From assembly GCA_018398575.1 (NCBI GenBank), contig JAGTXZ010000010.1:868001-932000 (forward strand): 64,000 nt of DNA. The letters are read 5' to 3'. Under the pieces are notes generated by a model that was not told where the DNA came from, ran no database searches, and saw only the letters and a program-made list of their open reading frames with translations. Below, in pieces: positions 35,059 through 47,165 of the stretch (positions within the stretch are counted from its first letter, which is position 1; every line of letters begins with the position of its first letter). The DNA comes from Ampelomyces quisqualis (taxonomy: Eukaryota > Ascomycota > Dothideomycetes > Pleosporales > Phaeosphaeriaceae). The position numbers were made by a program, and so were the translations under genes.

Positions 35059-37724
35059 TCAGATAAGCTGCTGGAATGCGCGGTCGAGAGGAGAACGGAG
35101 AGGCTTGACGTCCTTGTACCAGTCGATCGTGAGCTTCGCGCGCTTGGCGATGCCCTCGGGCGTGAACTCGAACTTCTGCATGGGTTGTCAGTTTTCCGAC
35201 ACAGTTGGAAGCAACATTCACATTCGCTTACCTTGTACACATCCTTGTATGGGCCCGAGGCACCAAATCGATTCAGACCAAATTGCTCGTGCGAGTACTT
35301 TTCCCATCCCAGGGTAGACATGACCTCGACGGACAAACTGGGAATGCCGCCGGGGATAGTCTTGAGCTGGTACTCCTTTGGCTGTGCGTCAAAGACCTCT
35401 GTGCAAGGCATCGACACGACACGGGCAGTAATGCCCTGATCCTTGAGCGTCTTGACCGCCTCCAAGCAGAGCGAAACTTCGGAACCGGTAGAGACGAGAG
35501 TGATCTGAGCTCCTTCGTTCTCAAGGACCGTGTATCCACCCTTGATACCGTTCTCGAGCGTTGAGCCCTCGAGCTGGGGCAGGTTTTGACGGGTAAGTGC
35601 GAGAATAGACGGGGTGCCCTTGGAGGTAAGAGCCATGTAGTATGCGGCAGAGGTCTCATTGCCGTCAGCCGGGCGCCAGACCATCATGTTAGGCAGGGCA
35701 CGGAAATGGGCAAGAGTCTCGATAGGCTGATGGGTGGGACCGTCCTCACCAAGACCGATGGAGTCGTGGGTGGCAACGTAGATGACACGCTGGTGTGAGA
35801 GCGAGGACAGACGCACGGCACCGGCAGCATATGAGACGAAGTTGAGGAAAGTTCCTCCAGCGGGGATGATGGTGCCGTACGCAGACAAGCCGTTCATGAC
35901 AGCAGCCATGGCGTGCTCACGGACACCGTACCTCACATAACGCCCAGCCCACTCGCCAATGCCAAGATCCGGAGGCTGGAAGTCGATGGCCTTCTTCCAC
36001 CGAGTGTTGTTAGAGCCAGTCAAATCAGCGGATCCAGACATAAGCTCGGGAATGGTATCGTGGATAGCCTCGAGGACACTCTCGGAAAGCTTTCTTGATG
36101 CAATGGCGGAGTCGCTAGGCTTGTATGTGGGGAGAGACTTTTGCCAGCCCTCGGGAAGGTCGCGGGTCAGTCGTCGCTTGAGGTCCTTGTGCAGGTCCTT
36201 GTGCTCCTGTCCGTACTTCTCGAACAGCGTGTTCCACTCCTCTTCAGCAGCAGCACCCTCGGCGGCGTGCGTGTGATACATGTCGTAGACCTCCTGGGGA
36301 ACGACGAACATCTTCTCGGGGTCAAAGCCGAATTTCTCCTTGACCTGCCTAATGTCATCTTCCTTCAGGGGGTTGCCGTGGACACCTCCGGTACCCTGCA
36401 GCTTGGAGCCGAAACCGATGGTGGTGGTGAGCTTGATGACGGAGGGCTTGTCGGTGACCTTCTTGGCCTCGGCGATAGCAGCCTCGATGCCCTCAAGGTC
36501 GGAGTCACCGTCCTTGACATGTTGAGTGTGCCACCCGTACGACTCGAACCGCTTGAGAACGTCCTCAGTGAAGGCGCACTTAGTGTCACCATCTGCAACT
36601 CCGTCAGTTCGTCAACTTATTTGCGAGTTCAGCAACACTCACCAATAGAGATGTGGTTGTCATCGTATATGGCAATGAGGTTTCCGAGCTTCAAGTGGCC
36701 AGCCATTGAAGCAGCTTCGCTGGCGATACCCTCCATAGCGCAGCCATCACCAAAGAACATGAATGTGTGGTTGTTGATCAGGTCGAAGCCGGGCTTGTTG
36801 AAGACAGCAGCAGTGTGTGCTTGGGCCATGGCCAGACCGACAGCATTGGCGAAACCCTGGCCGAGAGGGCCGGTAGTGACCTCGATACCGGGGGTGTCGT
36901 GGGCCTCGGGGTGACCGGGTGTGATTGAGTCGACTTGCTGTGGACATGATCAGAATTGATCTCGGAAAGTTTAGAGCACTCGTGCAAGTAGGACTTACGC
37001 GGAAAGCCTTCAAGTCGTCGATTGAGACCTTGTAGCCGAAAAGGTGGATAAGAGCATACTGAAGCATGCATCCGTGACCGTTGCTGCACGCATCATGTCA
37101 GCAAGTCGGGTTCTCAAATGCCGGGCAGATTTCAAACGCCGAAAACACCGGAGAACCGGCAACGTAGGCGTAGCCACCAGAGCCAAAGTTTTGTTTCTAG
37201 TCTCTGCAAAGCCGACGAAATTAACCTTCTCTTTTTCCCGGCATCCCGCGAAAATGCATCTTGTGCTCTGTAGGAAGCTGCCACAACCCGCGCTCCGCAA
37301 TCGGCCTTCCACAATTGGCGCGTTCCTCGAGCCCGAACAGTACGAAACCCGCGATAAATACGTACGAGAGGACAAATCGGTCGCGGTTGACCCAGTCAGG
37401 GTTCTTGGGGTTGAACGTCATGAACTTGTTCCACACGACGTGGGCCACCGGAGCCATGCCCATGGGGGCACCCGGGTGGCCAGAGTTGGCCTGGAATGTG
37501 GCATCGACCTGCAAAACCGTGGAAATCAGCCATTGGAATTTCTATCGCCATCGCCACACAATTCATTCGCAGCGCGTAGTGTTGAGAAAAATGTGATGGC
37601 GGGGTAGCTGTCTGAGGATCGTGGTGGGGCAATGACGCAGATTGGAGAGCGAGGAGGGAAGGCAACGTACCGCGAGGGTGCGGATGGTGTTGATGGCGAG
37701 CTCGTCGACCTTTCCGTACGGCAT
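35059..37724 (-). CDS. TKL1: transketolase
   Basis: Thiamine diphosphate-dependent enzyme of the non-oxidative pentose phosphate pathway; it moves two-carbon units between ketoses and aldoses in the cytosol. Six exons (37724-37671, 37508-37366, 37083-36999, 36937-36643, 36592-35232, 35175-35059) give 684 residues, the normal length. N-terminal motifs are DATFQANSGHPGAPMG and FVLSNGHGCMLQYAL (joined across an intron). The diphosphate-binding motif GDGCAMEGIASEA is followed by YDDNHISI. The pyrimidine-domain signature HDSIGLGEDGPTHQP and the C-terminal YSHEQFGLNRFGASGPY are present. Two introns near the 5' end are long for this genome (160 and 282 nt); the other three are 50-61 nt. A TACGGAGTA copy lies 67 bases upstream of the ATG. 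Intact. Confidence 0.97.
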
Positions 37725-38512
37725 GATGGGCAGAATGTTCGGATGGGGAGGAAGAGTGAAGAAAGCACCAGGGGTGGAACGACGATTATGTACGGAGTAC
37801 CTAGACCCGCAAGGTGTGCCCGCCGCAGTTTTAGTGGGGTCGCTCGCCACGAGCCCGATAGTTAAGACGTCAACCAGTGCAAGCATCTTGAACAGCTGAC
37901 ATAGGCCTTATCTCGTCGTTGAAGCCAGTGCTGCGACTGACTGTGTCTTTCTAACCTTTTATGGACCATTCGATCTTCTCCACGGTTGACCTCGCCCATC
38001 GCCTCAAGCCACAAGTCATAGCTCCTTCATCACGACATGCTACCCTCCTCTATGACCTGAAAACTTGACGGCGAAATTCTTCCGGCGGCTGCTGCACATC
38101 GGAGGAGCTGCCGCGGCCGACACGGAGACGTATACGTGAGGCTCAAATCTGGATCCGTTTTGAGTACTCCGTAGAGCCGTGCATTTAACCTTTTGCCCGA
38201 GAGGATAGTCCATACACATACTGGTAGGGTAGTTTTGCTCAGTGTGGGATCCACATCCGCGACAGATGAATCAACAGGTGCGTTGCGATGGTAACTGTAC
38301 AACAATGGTACGATTGAATCGAAGAAGCAAATTGAGCGCTATGGGTATCTCGTACTCTACAATACAATGCTCAAGGAAAAGACAGTCTAGTCCAGTGGTG
38401 CTGAGCAAAGAAGTCATGCAGCTGGCGTCTACACATGCCAGCATTACAAAATCATATAGGAGAGGACAAAAGTATAAAGTAAGAAGAGAAGTCGTCATCG
38501 CCGTCATCATCA
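37725..38512. other. transketolase promoter and 3' flank of the CFEM gene
   Basis: About 790 bases with two motif copies, TACGGAGTA at 37791-37799 and TACTCCGTA at 38165-38173. A CATCATCATC-type trinucleotide run lies near 38494-38521 at the CFEM stop. No other gene seen. Confidence 0.55.
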
Positions 38513-40888
38513 TCATCGTCCACCCCATCCAACACTAATAAACAGGTCATCTCCCTTCCTGCTCGGCGTCAATCTTGGTACCCAGACAGGGCTTTTCAAC
38601 CCATTCATCTCTGCGTCGTAGTCAACGTCACGTCCGACATTGATCTCTCTCATTTCGTCTCTGTTACGTCGCACACTCAGTGGCTCTTCTTTCCGCTTGA
38701 TTTTCAAGGGCCGGACCTCATCGTACATCGCTGGACTGCTTGGCCACATGCCACTCTGGGTGCGACTTTTGCGGTCAAGCTTTGATCGCGGCGTCGCAGT
38801 CCATGATTCAGTACTGTTGCTTCGCGCGTGTGTGCGCGCACGCGGTGGAGACATGAAAGGGTCCTGGAGTGCTGGCAGTGGTTTGAGGGCAATGTCTTTT
38901 GGCGCGTTGAGCTTCAGTGGAACACGAGTCTCCAGAAGGAGAGGTGCGAGATCTTTGGGACGATTTTGTAGCAGGTGGGTCGTTAAAGGCGGGCTAGGCT
39001 GATTACGTCGTGGAGTGAGATGCGATTTTGGACTCTTAAGACTTCGGGCAGGCTGAGAGCTACGTGGGCTGCGCGGTACGAGTTGGTTAGAAGCTCGAGG
39101 AACCTTGGGGTATCGCAGTTTGGAGATCGGAGACTCGGCAACCGGTGAGAGTTTGCTGTCATCTGATAACTGCTTGTCGTCGTACTCGTCTTCTGGTGTA
39201 GGATCACTTGGGTCCGCAGTTTCAAATGACGTCTGTGATGAACCGGAGTCGCGAAAATTTGTCGACGCACGCGACGCTGTACGTGAAACAGTGCTACCTG
39301 ACCTCTTCGATCTAACATGTATGGCTTTAGGCGAATCCCTGGAGCGTGCAAGGTGTACGGGGCTTGTTTGCGGTGGTGAATTCTTGTGTGCCGCAAAGTA
39401 GTAATCATCGATATCACCAGCGTTTGAGCTGCCAGGCGTCTTTTGAGGCGAAGAAGAAGGCGCCATTAGCATGAGAGGAGCTAATCTATTGGCTTGAGAG
39501 AACGGAGGTTGTTGAGGCGAGCCAGTTGAGCTTATTTGCGGAGGATTAATCCTTCTAGGCTGAGGCCTCTCGTGCCGCATTGGAATGCTCAGAAAAAGTT
39601 CAGATCGCCGAGCACTCTTCCGACCAGGCTTGCTTAGTGGGACGGAAGACCCAGTTGCGGTATCAAAAGTTGCAGCACGCCGGGAGGGTTGAAGGCCACG
39701 AATTGGTGGGATCGGGACTGGAGGTATTGGTAACAACGCGGAAGATCTCCGACGTACCATGACTTCATCCTCTTCGAACACAGTGTCTTGCGTCATGGTG
39801 CTGACGGGTCGGAACGGAGCTTGGAGGTGCGAATGAGCCGGCTTAGTTGACTCGAGTCGGACATCAACTGGGTTTTTCGTTCGAGGAATTGCTGAGCTCC
39901 CATCTAATTCTGCACTGATGGCGACTCCGATCTGGCTGAGAGGCAGTGACGAGTTTGAGGAGCTATTGAATGTGCCAACGCCATTGCGTTGCACAGGTCG
40001 AGTTAGATGAAGTGTTTTCGGCTGGTTCGCTGTTTGATCGGCAACAATTCTAGAACTGTTGCCTCCTCTACGAGCGACCGCAGGGGGCGGCACAGGGAAC
40101 TGCCTCAGTGGTTCTGGTCCACTGCTCACGGTGACATAATGGGACACCTGTGGGGAGTATTTCCTCGATTTGCGACCCAGACCCTTCTCATCGGATTTGA
40201 ACACATTCTTCCGTTCTTTCCGTCGTCGTAAGCAGACGCTAAAAGCCATGAGTCCGACTGCGATGACAAAAGCGGCCACGGCAGCAACGCAAAGCCCGGC
40301 AATCTGAGCTGGTGTCATCTTGGGTGTTTGATCTGCAGCGACTGGAACAGCAGCGAATGTCGGCGAACGTGTAGAAGTCGCGGAGGGAAGAGAAGATATC
40401 GAGTCTACGACAACGGACTGAGTGGGCGTTGCTTGTGTTTGTAGTGCTGTCGTGATCGAGGGCGTAGCGACAGATTGGGATGACGATGAGGAAGAAGTTG
40501 TGCGTGGAGCACTACTGGCGACGACAGTAAGAACAGTCTTTGTTGGCATGACCGCATCTTGTTGACCGAGACAAACATTGTATGCCGAAGCAGCTCCCTG
40601 GTCGACCATGGAACAGCGCGAGTACACACAACCCAGAGCCACCTCGCCCAGTGACTCTCCACCATTACTATATCGCGAACAAAGACACTGAATACTTTCT
40701 TGACCAGAACATGCCACAGGGAACTTCTCGACCAGCGAGGCCTGAAGGCATGACTGCGCGCATGAAGGAAGTCCTTGCTGAAGAGCAGGTGGAAGAGATG
40801 TTGCTCTAGAAACGACAGTAGCTAGTGGCGAAGCTGCGATTAGGGTAGCTGAAGTGATGCATAGCCTTTTGAAATGGCGTAAAAGCAT
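38513..40888 (-). CDS. CFEM-domain single-pass membrane protein with long cytosolic tail
   Basis: Intronless 791-residue ORF with ATG at 40888. The N-terminus is a signal peptide (about residues 1-28). A CFEM domain follows at about residues 36-106 with all eight cysteines in the family pattern (CAQSC ... ACSGQESIQCLC ... GCVYSRC ... C). A Ser/Thr/Pro-rich stalk (about 115-190) leads to one membrane helix (about 195-219, AGLCVAAVAAFVIAVGLMAF) and a basic stop-transfer (RRRKERK). The remaining ~560 residues are cytosolic, Ser/Pro/Arg-rich and probably disordered. CFEM proteins bind haem/iron or act as surface receptors in fungi; this layout (CFEM outside, one helix, long tail) resembles receptor-like members. 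The ligand is unknown. No GPI signal is needed, since a transmembrane helix is present. Confidence 0.9.
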   Translation of the reverse strand: MLLRHFKRLCITSATLIAASPLATVVSRATSLPPALQQGLPSCAQSCLQASLVEKFPVACSGQESIQCLCSRYSNGGESLGEVALGCVYSRCSMVDQGAASAYNVCLGQQDAVMPTKTVLTVVASSAPRTTSSSSSSQSVATPSITTALQTQATPTQSVVVDSISSLPSATSTRSPTFAAVPVAADQTPKMTPAQIAGLCVAAVAAFVIAVGLMAFSVCLRRRKERKNVFKSDEKGLGRKSRKYSPQVSHYVTVSSGPEPLRQFPVPPPAVARRGGNSSRIVADQTANQPKTLHLTRPVQRNGVGTFNSSSNSSLPLSQIGVAISAELDGSSAIPRTKNPVDVRLESTKPAHSHLQAPFRPVSTMTQDTVFEEDEVMVRRRSSALLPIPPVPIPPIRGLQPSRRAATFDTATGSSVPLSKPGRKSARRSELFLSIPMRHERPQPRRINPPQISSTGSPQQPPFSQANRLAPLMLMAPSSSPQKTPGSSNAGDIDDYYFAAHKNSPPQTSPVHLARSRDSPKAIHVRSKRSGSTVSRTASRASTNFRDSGSSQTSFETADPSDPTPEDEYDDKQLSDDSKLSPVAESPISKLRYPKVPRASNQLVPRSPRSSQPARSLKSPKSHLTPRRNQPSPPLTTHLLQNRPKDLAPLLLETRVPLKLNAPKDIALKPLPALQDPFMSPPRARTHARSNSTESWTATPRSKLDRKSRTQSGMWPSSPAMYDEVRPLKIKRKEEPLSVRRNRDEMREINVGRDVDYDAEMNGLKSPVWVPRLTPSRKGDDLFISVGWGGR

Positions 40889-43262
40889 AGTTGTACGAGA
40901 TCTGGTGACTGATAAGCTTCATTGTGTAGTCGAGCGTCGTGGAACAAGATGGACTCACTAGAGATCTAGACATGAGGAAATTGTGAACAGCAAGGAAAGC
41001 GCCGACCAGCAGCGAGATTGAGCAAGGAAATTGAAGGAGATAACTCAAGGGAACTCGTCACGCATTCTCCGTCGCAAGAAGCTTTGTTAAGGCATCAAAG
41101 AAAGCTTGCCGTGGGCTGGTAGGCTGTCAATATGTATCGGTGTCGTCCGCAGGCGCCGTGTCATAATTGTGCCTGGGCAAGCGCTGAGGCGTCACGGTAG
41201 TGGCTTACTGGAGCCAGTTGCATCCGTTGTAAGCGCTCGGAATATCCGCGAGCAGCGATTGATCGAGAAGTTGCTGGCCGCATGTTGTCATGATATTCTG
41301 GGCGCGTGCCTGCTACGCCTTGCCGAATTGGTCCAACTGCCTAAGCGCTGGCAACCTAAGAATGGATTTTTTGTTTCGCACAGGATGTAGAAGCGAGCCT
41401 TGGCCTACGTCCACTCAGCGGTAAATGTTGATCCGTTATCGACGACCTACAAAACGGTACCTATGCGTCGTCAGTTGCTGCGGCCGGGTTGAAAATACCT
41501 GGCCTAGGGCACATGCGAGTCTACAGCCAAGGCGACAACAAACGGCGATAATTAGGGCTAGAGTGAGAGGAGGTAATGTGTGACTGTCTTTCCAAACCTT
41601 GAATTGCGCGGTCGTATGGTCCAGGGCAGGTACATAACGCGTCGCTTGAGTTACCTTTTGCGCAAAGCTATTTCGTATTTGCTGTGCATGGTGAGATGCT
41701 CGAAGGTTGTGGGGTACTTGTTGGTCTGCTGATCACGTGCTGGGAAGGGCAAGCGCCGAGCGGTGCAGCGCTGAGCAAGCATGATGATCGGGTGCACCAC
41801 GTGACGTCTCACAGGCGTTCGAGAAAGATGCGACGGATACGGAGTCGAGATGGTTGAGATGCGCGGAAGTGTCACTGCCTTGTGTGTGGTACAGCTGCGA
41901 TACATGGGATATTCAAAGGGTCGGTATCTGACCGGTAGTGTGCACTCGAGAGTGGCGTCTTGACGCGCGAGGTCAGTGCTCCACGTGTGCATGGTCCGTT
42001 GGGCTTTCCCCTTGACACGTGCAGTGCAGTGATGGAGAGCATAGCATGTACGATGGAGCTGAACTATACAGCGCTAAGCAAGAGGCGTTGGAATCTAGAT
42101 ATATAGGGTTGAAGTGGGCGCGAGTCAAGCACTGCGACAATATTGGCGAGAATCGGACTTGGCCTAGCGCAGACCGGGGCGCACCGTGATTGGCCACATG
42201 ATGGTTCCAAGAGGCGGCAGGTTGCCCTGGTCCGAAACCTGCGTGGAGTGACACGGAATGCTGGCCAACGTCCAACGACAGCAGAAGCGGCACCAGGTGT
42301 GGCAAGATGCTTGGAAACCTCAGACACGAATGAGTGGAACCGAGTATTGCGTGGGCTGATTCGTTTCATGGTCGGTCGCTGGGGCCCGTTCGCAGTGGAG
42401 CCGGCGCAAGGCGTGTCATTCGAAAGGCCCCTAACTTTCCTCCGGGCTTCTAGAAGACGTGATCTGGCGGTCTTGGGAGCACCGCGCGCGGCGCAGCCAG
42501 GACGCTGTCGCAGGCCGCAGACGGGCACGGGCGTCGGAAGGGTGAATGTCGTGGTGGACAGGGGGCCCGGGCGGCGAGCTACTGTGTACGGAGTAAAGAA
42601 CGATGCATTTGGGACAAGCGTGCTTCTCCTGATTGCAAAAGCCTCTCGTGCCTCTCTTGCTGGCCCTCAGACTGCCAGCGTGCCTCTGATCCTGCACCCT
42701 CACCAGCCTTCTGCCGGCCTCGACCCCCGTCCATCGCTGCCGTGCAACAACACCCGCCCGCACCGCGTCCGTTCTTTGGCTGTGTTGCGACAGCCCCCAG
42801 CCGCGCTGCTCCACCCCCGGCCGACCTTGCAGCCCTGAGACCCGTCCAGCCGAAGCGAGCCTCGCCTTCACTCGCCAGCCATCCCTTCACTTGTCCACCT
42901 CACCACGCCCAACAACCCATCCCTTCGCGCCCGCGTGCTTCCTGTGACGACGACAGTCTTTGCAGCAACAGGTGAGCCTCCTCCGTGCCCACCGCCCACT
43001 GCCTCGTTCGCCGTCGCTCCGTCCGCGTTCGCCTGGGAGCCAAGAGCCGTGCCCCGAGCCAGCAAGCACCTCCTCGCTCGCCGGCATCTCACCGCGCCCA
43101 CACCGGCGCTCCTCCACACCCTTTTCCCCCGCCCTTTGGCCCTGCCCTGAACAAGCCATTAACCGCGTCTTGCAGCTTTCCGCATTGGCCGGCCGCGACG
43201 GAACATAGCTACACCCCCTGCCACCCTGACCATCGCCCGGCGCTCCGCCCACACTCGTCGCC
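40889..43262. other. long intergenic region and G-alpha leader
   Basis: 2.4 kb. The last ~600 bases are pyrimidine-rich (C/T) and probably the G-alpha promoter and 5' leader; a candidate leader intron runs from CAACAG|GTGAGC near 42971 to CTTGCAG near 43177. One TACGGAGTA copy is at 42587-42595. A 231-codon open frame (42143-42838) does not resemble any protein and is composition-driven. Confidence 0.5.
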
Positions 43263-44475
43263 ATGGGTTGCGGAATGAGCACAGAGGAGAAGGAGGGGAA
43301 GCAGCGGAACGAGGAGATCGAGAACCAGCTGAAGCGCGACAAAATGATGCAGCGCAACGAGATCAAGATGCTCCTGCTCGGTCAGTCACGTCGCGACCGC
43401 ATCCGACGCTCATTCGTCTAACACGCTGCAGGTGCCGGAGAATCGGGCAAGTCGACCATCCTCAAGCAGATGAAGCTCATCCACGAGGGCGGCTACTCGC
43501 GCGACGAGCGCGAATCCTTCAAGGAGATCATCTTCAGCAACACAGTGCAGTCCATGCGTGTCATCCTCGAGGCCATGGAGTCGCTTGAGCTCCCCCTTGA
43601 TGACCAGCGCGCCGAGTACCACGTCCAGACCATCTTTATGCAACCCGCACAGATTGAAGGCGACAGCCTGCCCCCGGAGGTTGGAAACGCCATCTCGGTG
43701 CTCTGGAAGGATGCTGGTGTGCAACAGTGCTTTCAGCGCTCGCGCGAATACCAGCTCAACGACTCGGCGAAATAGTAAGTCCCAGTCGACGTGCAGCGGC
43801 CGTGGATTGCGCTGACAGACGTAGCTACTTCGACTCGATCGACCGCATCGCCGCACCCGACTACATTCCCAATGACCAGGATGTTCTCCGATCGCGTGTC
43901 AAGACTACTGGCATCACCGAGACCGCTTTCATCATCGGAGACCTCACCTACCGCATGTTCGACGTCGGCGGCCAGCGTTCAGAGCGCAAGAAGTGGATAC
44001 ACTGCTTTGAGAATGTCACCACCATCCTCTTCTTGGTCGCCATCTCCGAATACGACCAACTGCTTTTCGAAGACGAGACCGTCAACCGTATGCAGGAAGC
44101 ATTGACCTTGTTCGACTCGATTTGCAACTCACGGTGGTTCGTCAAGACATCCATCATCTTGTTCTTGAACAAGATCGATAGGTTCAAGGAGAAGCTGCCC
44201 GTCAGCCCCATGAAGAACTACTTCCCAGACTATGAGGGTGGCCCTGACTACGCTGCGGCATGCGACTACATCCTGAACCGATTTGTCTCGCTCAACCAAC
44301 ACGAGACCAAGCAGATCTACACCCATTTCACCTGCGCAACCGACACGATGCAAATTCGATTCGTCATGGCAGCTGTTAACGGTAAGTCCTTGCGTCTACC
44401 TATTCTCGTCAACTCGACTAACACCTCACAGACATCATTATCCAGGAGAACTTGCGATTATGCGGTCTGATATAA
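43263..44475 (+). CDS. GNA1: heterotrimeric G protein alpha subunit, group I (Gi-like)
   Basis: Membrane-anchored GTPase coupling seven-helix receptors to cAMP/MAPK signalling for growth, conidiation, mating and virulence in fungi. Four exons (43263-43380, 43432-43774, 43825-44381, 44432-44475) give exactly 353 residues, the canonical length. The N-terminal MGCGMSTEEK is the myristoylation/palmitoylation signal (Gly2, Cys3). The P-loop GAGESGKST is at residues 40-48 and is built across the first intron. Switch I reads RVKTTGITET, switch II DVGGQRSERKKW, then FLNKIDRF and TCATDT for guanine recognition. The C-terminus is CGLI, the Cys being the pertussis-toxin-type site that marks group I. Introns are 50-51 nt. 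Intact, very conserved. Confidence 0.97.
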
Positions 44476-47165
44476 TAACAGGAGCGAAAGAACAAGTTCG
44501 AAAACTCCCAATTGGATCTTGAGTCGCATGTCTTTGACGATGGCACATAGATCATATCGTCCAACAGGCGTTGTGGGCCTTCAGCTTCTGCTTTCTTCCG
44601 TCGAGTGGCTTGCCTCAGCCTAGGATCGCTTTCCTTGATTGATACCCTGCGGGCGGCCCGGGGCCAACCACCGACGGGCAAAAGGTGCTCTTCCTCATAT
44701 CTTCGGCACTTTGCGAAGCCAGTGGAGGAAAAGAGATGATCACGAGGAATACTTTTGGGGCAGGCCATGCAAATTGTTTTGCGGTTAAAGAGCGCGCGCC
44801 TCTTTCCTGTTTCTTAATACTACTCCCTTCCCGTATCTATTCATCTTGTCCACCATCATTTCCCGAGTATTTCCTGTTTATGGATGTGGCGTTCACAATC
44901 TTTGCCGTGCATTGTGCATCCGATTGTCTGTCCCTTCCTAGGTTTCCACCACGGATGTGTAAACCGAGCCCATTTTCTAGCTGTGCGATATGTAGCAAAT
45001 TGAAGTTGATTGTCAAACACCAACCCAGTCCTTCCATCGCGTGCTCAAGAGTCATACGACGTCACACACCTACCGTACACACATTTGACCCCATAACATG
45101 GCCATCTCATGCATCTGCATACGCTTCGCGCCTAGCACAAGCCTCTGCCTTGCATCCCCAAGCCTCGTAAATGGTCTCAACGTCCTTTGTATCACGCTCC
45201 ACCCACCCCGCCCTCGGGTCCAAACAAACTCCTTTTTTTTTCCCTCTCTTCTACACGGAGCAAGCAAGCGAGGGAGGAACCGATCCTCGTACACCGCACA
45301 ATACGAGGGACAGGGGGGGTTTGGCAATGTGCGAATTGCCAAGTCGCTTTGTCATGTATATATGCACGTGTGTGCTCTGTACGGAGTACTAGAAAACCGT
45401 ATTCGGGGGGGGTTTTTGTCATGAAGATTTATTTTTACTTTGTGTGTGTTCACGTTACGGATAATTTGTGGCGAGAGAACGTTGTTCAGCCGCGGCCCGC
45501 GATGCGAGTGTGAACAAAGTTGTACCCCGACTCGCTGCAGCGGCGCACATGTTTTGTGAATACGTGCTGTTCTGGGATGCGGAGGAATTTTGTACGTGTT
45601 GGTGGGGCTTGTGTTGGATATGAGACTTGTTTTGTCGGGGGGGCAGATTGCTCTACTTTGTACTGTCTTTAGGCTTTGGCATTAGTGTTAAGTTACACGA
45701 CTATTAGCTTCCTTCTGGATTTCATCGCGGCGCTAGAGGTCGACTACATGAGAGTTGTTACTCCGTATTGTGTTTTGTTTTGTTTTGTTTTGGCAAGGAA
45801 GAGCGATTTACACGGTTCGCTTACTAGATGTTAATCTCCGAATGGGTCTGTGACTCTGTGTGTACAAGTACATATGTACGGAGTATAGTCGTGTGGACCG
45901 TGGGGTGATGGTCAAGTTGTATCGATTGGGTCCGGTGATTATCAGGGTGCTGGACCCTGGTCAAGGGGGTCAGATGTTAGCGGCCTCGGGTCGGTCTACG
46001 AGGTGATGCTGGGAGCGTGGATGTACAATGGGAGCGATTGGGGCTATATATAGTTTGGAAAGAAGCAGGAATCGTATTGTATTGTGTGAGAGTTTGATGT
46101 GGTTTCCGGGATGTGTGATGAGAGTACTGTGAACTTATCAGGTCTAGCCATAATCCATGATCGGATGACTATATCCGGCGTGAAGTCAGGTTTTGGTCCA
46201 GCCTGTTGATTTACAAGGTGTATGCTGATGTTGTCTAAAGACAATGGTTTGCTGTCGAGCATACTCCGTACATTTCGTTTTTTAACATGCTGTATTTTGA
46301 CATATTTGTGCTCGAACTGACCCAGGCTTGTACTTGCGCGGTCGCGAATTATCGCCCGACCTGGTGCACTTGGTCGACGTAGAAGCCCCAGTGCACATCT
46401 CGGTCAGATACTCCGTAGGAATTCCTCGCACGGCGTAAACAGACATCAATTTTTTTCCTCCTTTGATTTTATTTCTTGCAAAGTCATGCACAGTTCTGTA
46501 CAATCTTCACTTACACCGTGCTCCAAGGTTGCAGCATTCGACGTGTTAGACGTGTGCCAAAGCTGTTGATTATAAATCGATAGCAGGCCGCTGCTGGCTA
46601 CTCGTACTCGCCTTTCGTGACCACTCACCATGTCTCTTCTTTGCTACCCGTTTTGTGCTCTAATACCTTTCTCGCTGATTATTGACCTGGATGTAATCTA
46701 ACATCAACCAGGCCGCCCTGATGATGACGAGTGAGCGCCTTTGTACAGAATGTCAAGCAATCTTCACTTCTAGAACACGAGAAAGTGATCATTATGCGAA
46801 TGGCTCTGAACTATTTCGATCAGCCAAGTCGGATTGGGGTGCATGAACTTCCGAGTACTGTCAAATAAGTGGACAGTACCGACAAGATTCAGCACTGTTT
46901 GTGTACTACACCAAGTTCTTAGTAAGTTACCACAGCAACCATTCGGGGATCGCATGGATGCTTAACATTGATCATGACCATACCTGCGTATCTGTGTCCT
47001 AATTTTCATTTACTTCACGCCAAGTTTTTTTTTATCGCACACGGCCTAGACCATGGTAGGCAATAGTCTTAACGTGTACTGCACTGTAAATAATCTCGCA
47101 ATGTAGTAACAAGCCTCTACTAGACTAATCTGGACCATACAATTAGGTCAGGACAGGGTCTACAG
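44476..47165. other. long intergenic region without a gene
   Basis: 2.7 kb downstream of G-alpha. It contains (TTTTG)4 at 45773-45792, G-runs near 45310 and 45405, and the second motif cluster (45380-46417). No ORF is convincing and no RNA gene was recognised. Confidence 0.55.
45380..46417. repeat. cluster of five TACGGAGTA / TACTCCGTA motifs
   Basis: Exact copies begin at 45380 (+), 45759 (-), 45877 (+), 46262 (-) and 46409 (-), all in gene-free DNA downstream of G-alpha. Same 9-mer as the cluster near 26 kb. Confidence 0.9.

Noticed and set aside
42143..42838. 231-codon open frame on the plus strand
   Set aside because: Arg/Pro/Ala-rich, no start context or domain; lies in GC-rich leader DNA of G-alpha.
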